Origin: Clostridia bacterium
Lineage (GTDB): Bacteria > Bacillota > Clostridia > Oscillospirales > CAG-272
Assembly: GCA_017465885.1 (NCBI GenBank)
Contig: JAFTVG010000031.1
Coordinates: forward strand, 1-64,000
Length of the DNA stretch: 64,000 bases
Reading direction: 5' to 3'
Position 1 is the stretch's first letter. Each line of letters begins with the position of its first letter. A program made the position numbers and the translations under genes. Shown here piece by piece: positions 57,398-64,000 of this stretch. The notes beneath the pieces were generated by a model, which was given only the letters and a program-made list of their open reading frames with translations, was not told where the DNA came from and did not search any database.

Positions 57398-58678
57398 ATG
57401 AAGACCCTTATCATTAAGGATGGTATCCGTCTTCACGCCTTTGAAGAACGGCGGTTCAAAAGCGAATATCTGTCTATGAATTTTCTTTGCCCCTCCCACC
57501 TTTGCCCCGTGGGTGAATCGGTGCTGTTGCCCTCTGTAATGGCACAAAGCAACGCCCGCTATCCCGACAATATGCTTTTTAACAAGGCTTTGGAGGAAAG
57601 CTACAACACCTCCTTTGCCTGCAGGATGTTCCGTATGGGCGACACCCGCGTTCAGCCCTTTGCGGTCAGCTGGCTTTCCGACCGTTTCGTTCCCGACGGC
57701 TTTGGCACGGAGGACTTCGCTCTGGGCTTTTTAAAGGACACCCTGCTTTTCCCCCGACTTGAAGGGGGTGCTTTTCCCGCAGAGGAGCTGGCAAAGCAGA
57801 CCCGCAACCGCATTGACGATCTGCACGCCGAAAAGAACAACAAGCAGCGCTACGCCATCAAAAAGTGCGTCCGTCTGATGTGTCAGGGAGACCCCTTCGC
57901 CACACCTCTGGGCGGAACCGAGCAGATCCTTGCCGAGGTGAGCCCGCAAAGTCTTTACGGATACTATACCGATCTTCTTGAAAAAGCCCCCATTGAGCTT
58001 TACTATTTCGGCAGAAGACCCGCCGAGCAGATGGCAGAACGGATCTCTTCCCTTTTTGCCCCCATCATAAAGCCCAAAGAGCGGGTCTTTCCCGACAGGC
58101 TTTGCCTTCCCGCCAAAGAGCCCAATCGGGTAAGCGAGCGGGCAAACGCCCAGCAATCGGTGCTGTGTATAGGCTACAAGACCGAGGTGACCCTGAATCA
58201 TCCCCTTCACCCCGCTCAGGTGGTGATGAAGGAGATCTTATCCGATTCGCCCGTCAGTCTGCTGTTTACAAACGTCAGAGAAAAGGAGAGCATCTGCTAC
58301 TACTGCTCCGCCCTTTCCGAAACGGGCAAGGGACTCTTCCTCATCAGCGCAGGCATTGACCGAAAAAACGCCTCGCGGGCGGAGGATGCCATCGCGGCAC
58401 AGATCGAGGCTTTGAAAAAAGGAGAATTCCCAGACGATCTGATCGCCCTTGCCAAAAGGGCGCTGATCAGCGCCTACAAGGATCTTTACGACAGTCCCGC
58501 CCATCTTGAAGGGTGGTACTTGCGAAGAGCCCTTACGGGCAGATGGGATTCGCCCCTGGATATGGCAAAGCAGGTGGAAATGGTAAGCAAGGAGCAGATC
58601 GTTGCCTGCGCCGAGGCGCTCAGGCTCGACACCGTCTTTCTTCTTGACGGACAGAAGGGAGGAGAGAGCGATGATTGA
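57398..58678 (+). CDS. yfmF: M16-like protein YfmF (EF-P modification-associated)
   Basis: The 426-residue protein has the M16 insulinase-like fold but no HxxEH zinc motif in its first domain, as expected for YfmF. The phrase VLLPSVMAQSNARYPDNMLFNKALEESYN occupies the place of the active site. In Bacillus, YfmF and YfmH are linked to 5-aminopentanol modification of elongation factor P. AAAGGAGGG precedes the ATG. Its stop overlaps the start of yfmH by 8 bases, so the pair is coupled and probably forms a heterodimer. Confidence 0.9.
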   Translation: MKTLIIKDGIRLHAFEERRFKSEYLSMNFLCPSHLCPVGESVLLPSVMAQSNARYPDNMLFNKALEESYNTSFACRMFRMGDTRVQPFAVSWLSDRFVPDGFGTEDFALGFLKDTLLFPRLEGGAFPAEELAKQTRNRIDDLHAEKNNKQRYAIKKCVRLMCQGDPFATPLGGTEQILAEVSPQSLYGYYTDLLEKAPIELYYFGRRPAEQMAERISSLFAPIIKPKERVFPDRLCLPAKEPNRVSERANAQQSVLCIGYKTEVTLNHPLHPAQVVMKEILSDSPVSLLFTNVREKESICYYCSALSETGKGLFLISAGIDRKNASRAEDAIAAQIEALKKGEFPDDLIALAKRALISAYKDLYDSPAHLEGWYLRRALTGRWDSPLDMAKQVEMVSKEQIVACAEALRLDTVFLLDGQKGGESDD

Positions 58679-59969
58679 TCTTCAGAAAAAGACCTTTCCC
58701 GCAATTGACGAGGAATTGTTCACCTTTACCCACAAAAGCGGACTGCGGGTCTATTACGTAAACAAGGACTTTCGCAATACATACGCCGTTTTGGGCGTGA
58801 ACTTCGGCTCTGTGGACGAGCAGTTTGAGGTGAAGGGTGCCCCCCTTCCCTGCGGTATTGCCCATTTCTTAGAGCACAAAATGTTTGAAAACCCCGACGG
58901 CGAGGATACCTTTTTGAAGTTTTCCCGCCTTTCGGCAAACGCCAACGCCTACACCTCCCACGAGCGCACCTGCTACCTCTTTTCCGCCTCCGAGCAGGTG
59001 GAGGAAGGGCTGGGGGTCCTTCTTGAAAGCGTGTTCACCCCCTATTTCACCGAGGAAAACGTGAATAAGGAAAAGGGCATCGTGATCGAGGAGATCAATA
59101 TGTATATGGACGATCCGGGGGACGCCCTTTACCGTGCCCTTTTGCGGGGGCTTTACGAGCAATGCCCCGTAAAGGACAACATCTGCGGAACGGCGGGCTC
59201 GGTGAAAAAAATGAGCGCGGAGCGTCTTTACGATGCCTACGAGCGCTACTACCGTCCCGACAATATGGTGCTTTCCATCTGCGGAAAATGCGACCTTGAG
59301 GCGGTAAACGCCACCCTTGACCGTCTGCTTCCAAGCCCTCCGAAGGGTGCCCTTCAAGAAAAGGTCTACCCGAAGGAGCCTGCCCACTGCCACCGCAGGT
59401 CGGTGCGCATCTACAGAGACGTTTCCACCCCCATGGTGGGCATCGGTGTGAAGGTCCCCCACTTTGAAGGGGAGGCTGAAGAGCGCATTCGCCGCTTTGC
59501 CGCCATGTGCGTTCTGTCGCAAGCCCTCTTTTCCCCCGCGGCAAGTTTCGTGGGCGCGCTGAAGGAGGAAAACGTCGTCCCCGACGAGCCCTCCTTTGAG
59601 CTTTCCGACCGCGCGGGCTTTGCCCATCTGCTGTTCTTTGCAGACAGCTACGAGCCCCGACGTCTCTTTGCTCTCTTTGACCGCAAGGTGAAGGAGATCC
59701 TTGAAAGAGGCTTTGAGGAAGAGCTGTTTTTGAGATGCAAGAGGGTGCTTTACGCCGAGCATCTTGAGGACTTCAACTCCACCGAGGAGTGTGCCACCCT
59801 ATATCTCGGCGACGCCCTGGAGGGATGCGCGGGCATCGACTACGCAAGGATCTTAAGCGAGGTGACCTTAGAGCAGGTCAACGAGCTGGCAAAAGAATTA
59901 CTGAAAAAGGAGCGGATCTGCAAATGCCGTCTGCTTCCCTATCCATCAAAAAAGGAGAATGAACAATGA
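58671..59969 (+). CDS. yfmH: M16 zinc peptidase-like protein YfmH
   Basis: This 432-residue partner of YfmF retains the M16 zinc site: HFLEHKMFE (HxxEH, ~66-70) with the distal glutamate in EKGIVIEEINMY. It would be the catalytic member of the YfmF/YfmH pair. The start ATGATTGATC overlaps the yfmF stop and has GGGAGGAG upstream. Its own stop overlaps the lgt start as ATGA. Confidence 0.92.
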   Translation: MIDLQKKTFPAIDEELFTFTHKSGLRVYYVNKDFRNTYAVLGVNFGSVDEQFEVKGAPLPCGIAHFLEHKMFENPDGEDTFLKFSRLSANANAYTSHERTCYLFSASEQVEEGLGVLLESVFTPYFTEENVNKEKGIVIEEINMYMDDPGDALYRALLRGLYEQCPVKDNICGTAGSVKKMSAERLYDAYERYYRPDNMVLSICGKCDLEAVNATLDRLLPSPPKGALQEKVYPKEPAHCHRRSVRIYRDVSTPMVGIGVKVPHFEGEAEERIRRFAAMCVLSQALFSPAASFVGALKEENVVPDEPSFELSDRAGFAHLLFFADSYEPRRLFALFDRKVKEILERGFEEELFLRCKRVLYAEHLEDFNSTEECATLYLGDALEGCAGIDYARILSEVTLEQVNELAKELLKKERICKCRLLPYPSKKENEQ

Positions 59970-61108
59970 GTGCCATCTTAAATGCAATCCTGTCGTTTTT
60001 TGAAAGCATCGGGTTGATCTACGATCCCTCCATCGCCCCCCAATTTTCAAGCTACGGCAAACCCTTCTATATGTCCTTTGAGGGACTTGGTATCGGCTGG
60101 TTCAAAATGAACCCCGTTGCCATTCCCGTCGGAAACGGCATCCGTTGGTACGGGATTTTGATCACCCTGGGCATCATTCTGGCGGTACTGTACGTGACCT
60201 ACCGCTCAAAGCAGTGGAAATACAATTTCGACGATCTGCTGGACTGCGTGCTGGTGGTGGTGCCCGTAGGCGTGCTTGGTGCAAGACTCTTTTACGTCTT
60301 CACCGCCGACGGCTTCGATCTTTCCGAGTGGTACCGCATCTGGGACGGCGGACTTGCCATCTACGGCGGCATCATCGGCGGCGCTCTTGCGGTGGTTTCA
60401 ATGTGTCTGATCAAGAAGATGAGAATGCTTCGTCTGATGGACTGTACCGCCCCCGCCGTAATGATCGCACAAAGCCTGGGCAGATGGGGCAATTTCTGTA
60501 ACGGCGAGGCGTTCGGCGCACCTTATAAGGGACTTTTCAGAATGGGGCTTTCTCATAGCGCCGACGGCTCGGGTGCCTTTTACGTTCACCCCACCTTCCT
60601 TTACGAGTCGATGTGGAATCTACTCGGCTTCATTCTCATCAACCTGCTTTATAAAAAGAAAAGGTTCGACGGTCAGATCACCTTGATGTATCTCGGCTGG
60701 TACGGTCTTGGCAGATTCTTCATCGAGCTGCTCCGTCAGGACAGCCTTGACATCACCTTCGGCTCGCAAAGCCTGCGCATCTCCTCGGTCATCGGATTCC
60801 TTTGCTTCGTGATCTGCACGGTGCTGATCATCGTCTTCGCCGTAAGACCCAAGAGCCCCGCGCTCTCTATGCCCTCCTATTACCCCGGCTCCAAGAGATA
60901 CGCCGAGGTGACCGGTCAGGTGACGGAAAACGAAAACGCAGAGCAGAGCGAACAGGAGCAGGCTGAGGCTGATGGCAACGAAAAGCCCGAAGGCGAAGCA
61001 CAAAACGAAGAAAATGCTCCCGAAAAGGATCAAATTGGCGCAGAAAACGAAGAAAACATCCAAGAACCCGCTGCGGAAAGTGACGAAACCGCAGATCCCG
61101 AACAGTAA
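59966..61108 (+). CDS. lgt: Prolipoprotein diacylglyceryl transferase with an acidic tail
   Basis: The 380-residue membrane enzyme attaches diacylglycerol to the lipobox cysteine of prelipoproteins. Hallmarks are IRWYGILI, WDGGLAIYGGIIGG, and GRWGNFCNGEAFG (Lgt signature with catalytic Arg/Asn/Glu), with about seven membrane helices. The last ~70 residues are an extra Glu/Asn/Gln-rich, strongly acidic tail not needed by the family. It is the enzyme that would act on the lipoproteins encoded in this window. Its start overlaps the yfmH stop (ATGA). Confidence 0.94.
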   Translation: MSAILNAILSFFESIGLIYDPSIAPQFSSYGKPFYMSFEGLGIGWFKMNPVAIPVGNGIRWYGILITLGIILAVLYVTYRSKQWKYNFDDLLDCVLVVVPVGVLGARLFYVFTADGFDLSEWYRIWDGGLAIYGGIIGGALAVVSMCLIKKMRMLRLMDCTAPAVMIAQSLGRWGNFCNGEAFGAPYKGLFRMGLSHSADGSGAFYVHPTFLYESMWNLLGFILINLLYKKKRFDGQITLMYLGWYGLGRFFIELLRQDSLDITFGSQSLRISSVIGFLCFVICTVLIIVFAVRPKSPALSMPSYYPGSKRYAEVTGQVTENENAEQSEQEQAEADGNEKPEGEAQNEENAPEKDQIGAENEENIQEPAAESDETADPEQ

Positions 61109-61156
61109 ACGAAGGATAAGAAACGATAAAACGAACAAGTGAAAGGAAGAACAAAT

Positions 61157-62011
61157 ATGGCTACCATTATCAGCGGAAAAGAGCTTTCCTTACAGATCAG
61201 AGGCGAAATTGCAGAAAAAGCAAAGCAGTTTGAAGAGCAAAACGGCCGCCTGCCCGGTCTTGCGGTGATCATCGTGGGTGAAAATCCCGCCTCCAAGGTG
61301 TACGTGAGAAACAAGCACCGCGCCTGCGGCGAGTGCGGAATGTATTCCGAGGTCATCGAGCTGCCCGAGCAGACCCCTGAGGAGGAGCTGCTTGCAGTCA
61401 TCGACGAATTAAACGGCAGAAGCGAGATCGACGGCATTCTGGTTCAGCTTCCCCTGCCCCGCCACATCAAGGAAAGCGTGGTCATCAACCGCATCAGCCC
61501 CGAAAAGGACGTGGACGTTTTCCACCCCGTAAACGTGGGCAGACTGACCACCGGCAACTACACCCTCGCTCCCTGCACCCCCGCGGGCGTCGTTGAGATG
61601 CTGGTGCGCAGCGGCGTGGAGATCAAGGGCAAAAAGTGCGTGGTGGTGGGCAGAAGCAACATCGTTGGCAAGCCCCTTGCCCTGCTTTTGCTTGAAAAGA
61701 ACGGTACCGTTACCGTTTGCCACTCCAGAACCGCCGATCTGAAGGCAGAATGCCTTGAGGCAGACATTCTGGTTGCCGCCATCGGCAAGCCCAAATTCAT
61801 CACCGCCGATATGGTCAAGCCCGGTGCCGTGGTGGTGGACGTGGGCATCAACAGAAACGAAGAGGGCAAGCTTTGCGGCGACGTGGACTATGAAAACGTG
61901 GAGCCTCTCTGCTCCTACATCACCCCCGTTCCCGGCGGCGTTGGACCCATGACCATCACCATGCTGATGAAAAACACCCTTCTTGCCGCAGAAGAGCGCG
62001 CCAAGGGCTAA
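61157..62011 (+). CDS. folD: Methylenetetrahydrofolate dehydrogenase/cyclohydrolase
   Basis: The 284-residue bifunctional enzyme interconverts 5,10-methylene-, methenyl- and 10-formyl-tetrahydrofolate with NADP. Motifs include VGENPASKVYVRNKHRACGE (catalytic Lys), GILVQLPLPRHI, and VVGRSNIVGKPLALLLL, ending with PVPGGVGPMTITMLMKNTL. The start is the ATG at 61157 with GAAAGGA 8 bases upstream; a GTG six codons earlier overlaps that site. It is within the operon from yfmF onwards. Confidence 0.95.
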   Translation: MATIISGKELSLQIRGEIAEKAKQFEEQNGRLPGLAVIIVGENPASKVYVRNKHRACGECGMYSEVIELPEQTPEEELLAVIDELNGRSEIDGILVQLPLPRHIKESVVINRISPEKDVDVFHPVNVGRLTTGNYTLAPCTPAGVVEMLVRSGVEIKGKKCVVVGRSNIVGKPLALLLLEKNGTVTVCHSRTADLKAECLEADILVAAIGKPKFITADMVKPGAVVVDVGINRNEEGKLCGDVDYENVEPLCSYITPVPGGVGPMTITMLMKNTLLAAEERAKG

Positions 62012-62023
62012 AAGAGGTCTATC

Positions 62024-63070
62024 TTGGAAACAACACAAAAACGCTTCCCCCTTTGGGGAGCATTGCTTATTGACCTTGGATGTCTTTTGGTCTTAGCAGG
62101 ACTTTTGACCTCCTATTTCGTCTTTTTACCCGTTACGGCGGTGGGTACTTACGTGGAGCATACCGTCCCCTTTTCCTCCTTCAATCTGCCCGTTTCGGGA
62201 GAAGGCGTGGAGGAACAGTTAAAAGGCTTGGTGCTTTCAGGTAAAAGCGGTGAGGCTCAAAGGCAGGTCATAGGGGTGTTTGCCGATGACGAAAAGCAGC
62301 TTGTTTTAACCAAAAACGAGCTGGGGGAGGGTGATAAAAAGATCACCTTCTACGCCGCAGATCTCTTCGTTGTCAGCGCGGAGGTCCTGAAAACCAACGT
62401 TTCGGTGGACGAGGACAACGAGGTGGAAAACCGCCCCGTTCTGAGCCAATCCAAGGACGTCAATGCCCTTTTTGCCATCACGGGCGACACCTTCAGTATG
62501 TCCAAGGACGGGGTGATCATCCGCAACGGGTATCTTTACAGAGACGATCTGCGCACCTATAACGACATCGGTGTGCTTTGCGCCGACGGCACTCTGCGCA
62601 TCGTAGAAAAGCGGGACTATCTCACCATCGAGGACATCGTGAATATGGGGGTATGGCAGGCGTGGACCTTCGGTCCCTCTCTGCTTGACGAGGATGGAAC
62701 TCCCAAAAGGAAATTCAACATCGCAGGCTCTCATCTTTCCGATCTGGAGGAGGAGCATCCCCGCACCGCTATGGGAATGGTAAAGCCCGGTCATTACGTT
62801 TTCGTGATGGTTGACGGCAGAGACGTGGGCTATTCCAAGGGCGCCACCTTCCCCGAGCTTGCAGAGATCATGGTAAACGAGGGCTGCACCGTCGCATACA
62901 ATCTGGACGGCGGCAGATCTGCGGTGATGACCTACGCCGAGGACGGCAAGCAGGCGGTGGTAAACAAGCCCTACAAGAACGGCAGAGGGATCAGCGACAT
63001 CGTCTACATTCCCCTTGACAAGGTATTAACCGGCGAAACGCCTCAGGAAGGAGCATCCGATAATGAATAA
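62024..63070 (+). CDS. Membrane-anchored phosphodiester glycosidase family protein (NAGPA-like)
   Basis: The 348-residue protein starts at TTG (AAAGAGGTC upstream). It has one N-terminal membrane helix (~8-35) and an extracytoplasmic domain with ALFAITGDTFSMSKDGVIIRNG, HPRTAMGMVKPGHYVFVMVDGRD and CTVAYNLDGGRSAVM, the pattern of the phosphodiester glycosidase (DUF2233/NAGPA) family, where GD, D and DGG residues build the active site. In Bacillus the relative YoqF/YngK-type roles involve cell-wall sugars; the substrate here is unknown. Confidence 0.87.
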   Translation: METTQKRFPLWGALLIDLGCLLVLAGLLTSYFVFLPVTAVGTYVEHTVPFSSFNLPVSGEGVEEQLKGLVLSGKSGEAQRQVIGVFADDEKQLVLTKNELGEGDKKITFYAADLFVVSAEVLKTNVSVDEDNEVENRPVLSQSKDVNALFAITGDTFSMSKDGVIIRNGYLYRDDLRTYNDIGVLCADGTLRIVEKRDYLTIEDIVNMGVWQAWTFGPSLLDEDGTPKRKFNIAGSHLSDLEEEHPRTAMGMVKPGHYVFVMVDGRDVGYSKGATFPELAEIMVNEGCTVAYNLDGGRSAVMTYAEDGKQAVVNKPYKNGRGISDIVYIPLDKVLTGETPQEGASDNE

Positions 63071-63281
63071 ATTCTTCAAGATCTTCAAGGCGGTCTTTCC
63101 CCATTTTCAGCTGGTGATGTCTGTTTTACTCATCACTCAGTGGATCCTGACCCTCTTTAACCCCAATCTCGGGCTTTTGAGCATGAACAACATCGTCGCC
63201 TGCCTGGAGCTCCTGCTCTTTTTTGCGGTATCCCTTCTCGGCGGGATCGTGTACATCGTTGATTTTTACAGAAAAAAATGA
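63063..63281 (+). CDS. Small two-helix membrane protein
   Basis: The 72-residue protein has a basic start and two hydrophobic helices (~14-33 and ~42-66). Its ATG overlaps the end of the preceding gene by 8 bases, which supports it being real and co-translated. A terminator follows. No family recognised. Confidence 0.65.
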   Translation: MNKFFKIFKAVFPHFQLVMSVLLITQWILTLFNPNLGLLSMNNIVACLELLLFFAVSLLGGIVYIVDFYRKK

Positions 63282-63299
63282 CCAGATCGGCGTTTTTTG

Positions 63300-63327
63300 G
63301 CGGATGCCCCGGGCGTCCGCTTTTTTT
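63300..63327 (+). terminator. Terminator of the yfmF-folD operon
   Basis: GCGGATGCCC and GGGCGTCCGC form a GC-rich hairpin followed by seven T residues. Confidence 0.88.
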
Positions 63328-63348
63328 AGGTAAATTTTAAAGACGATA

Positions 63349-63377
63349 TTGCATTTTTTCTTGTTTTTTGGTATAAT
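63349..63377 (+). promoter_or_regulatory. Promoter of aspS
   Basis: TTGCAT and TATAAT with a 17-base spacer, 51 bases before the ATG. Confidence 0.8.
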
Positions 63378-63428
63378 GAAAAGGATGAGTTGAAAATACG
63401 CGCCGATAAGGCGGATTGGAGTATAATT

Positions 63429-64000
63429 ATGGCTGAATTTTTAACCGAACAGGATAAGCGCACCCATTATTGCGGACAGATCTCTTCGGCAGATGTTGGC
63501 AACGAGGTCTGCGTGATGGGTTGGGCTCAGAGACAAAGAGACCTTGGGGCTCTGATCTTCATCGACCTGCGTGACCGCACCGGCATCGTACAGCTGGCTT
63601 TTGACACCGAAAGCGACAAGGAGATCTTCGACAAGGCCTTCACCGTCAGAGCAGAATTCGTTCTGGTGGCAAAGGGCGTGGTGAGAAGAAGAGGCGAGGG
63701 CGCGATCAACAAGAATATCCCCACCGGTGAAGTGGAGATCTTCGTGAAGGAATTAAAGATCCTTTCTGCCGCACAGACCCCTCCTTTCGAGGTTTCCGAC
63801 AGCAAGAAGGTCAAGGACGAGACGGCGCTCAAGTACCGTTATCTCGACCTGAAGAGACCCGAGCTGCAAAAGAACATCAAGATGCGCCACGATATTGCAA
63901 GAGTGGCAAGAGAATACTATTACGAAAACGGCTTCTATGAGATCGAGACGCCTATGATGATCAAGTCCACTCCCGAGGGTGCACGCGACTATCTCATCCC
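63429..64000 (+). CDS. aspS: Aspartyl-tRNA synthetase, 3'-truncated by the window edge
   Basis: The first 190 residues are visible. They contain the N-terminal anticodon-binding OB fold (VCVMGWAQRQRDLGALIFIDLRDRTGIVQLAF, the pattern of bacterial AspRS) and the class II motif 1 region beginning RYLDLKRPELQKNIKMRHDI and YYYENGFYEIETPMM. The ATG has only a weak site (GGAG 10 bases upstream). It has its own promoter behind the terminator of the preceding operon. Confidence 0.94.
   Translation, partial: MAEFLTEQDKRTHYCGQISSADVGNEVCVMGWAQRQRDLGALIFIDLRDRTGIVQLAFDTESDKEIFDKAFTVRAEFVLVAKGVVRRRGEGAINKNIPTGEVEIFVKELKILSAAQTPPFEVSDSKKVKDETALKYRYLDLKRPELQKNIKMRHDIARVAREYYYENGFYEIETPMMIKSTPEGARDYLI

Noticed and set aside
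57398-58678. YfmF as an inactivated peptidase pseudogene because HxxEH is missing
   Set aside because: Lack of the zinc motif is normal for YfmF; the frame is intact and coupled to yfmH, which keeps the motif.

Overview
The window looks like chromosomal DNA of a Gram-positive Bacillota bacterium, class Clostridia, plausibly the Oscillospirales. Supporting signs are WhiA, the ispA-tlyA-nadK-argR-recN cluster, YfmF/YfmH, strong AGGAGG-type ribosome binding sites and many near-consensus sigma-A promoters with 17-base spacers. Base composition looks close to balanced in most genes and clearly AT-richer between about 2,240 and 4,500. No rRNA, CRISPR array or prophage is present. Family names come from recognisable motifs; no database search was run.

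Layout. 1-2,220 holds a cut-off protein of unknown function, a lipoprotein and the frameshifted C-terminal stub of a large serine recombinase, probably a decayed mobile element. 2,240-4,730, behind tRNA-Gln(CUG), is a low-GC island of two tandem cassettes read leftward. Each cassette runs: symmetric array of short hairpins, four-helix-bundle (S23/Avd-like) gene, conserved intergenic block with its own promoter, small two-helix membrane protein, and a 29-base repeat. A truncated third array lies at the left edge. I do not recognise this arrangement as a described system.

5,000-12,250 carries an NlpC/P60-like lipoprotein, a membrane-anchored esterase, an MBL hydrolase, and gltX with glnS. 12,260-20,800 (minus strand) carries a cysteine-rich protein with a sigma-K-like promoter, a heterodimeric ABC exporter, a P-loop protein, pgi, a D,D-carboxypeptidase and a membrane protein. 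20,950-35,100 (minus) is housekeeping: class A PBP, dnaE, whiA, murB, tyrS, recN, argR, nadK, tlyA, ispA.

35,390-42,300 is transport: a metQ-metN-metI methionine importer behind a methionine-rich leader peptide and intrinsic terminator (a candidate ribosome-mediated attenuator), then a divergent polar amino acid ABC transporter whose permease carries an unusual extracytoplasmic domain. 42,400-50,150 has HU, ComEC, an ABC-2 transporter with a lipoprotein, and a strong minus-strand promoter with only tiny ORFs behind it. 50,280-57,350 is a 2,355-residue cyclic beta-glucan synthase-like protein. 57,400-63,280 is a tightly packed operon (yfmF-yfmH-lgt-folD-phosphodiester glycosidase-small membrane protein), followed by aspS running off the right edge.
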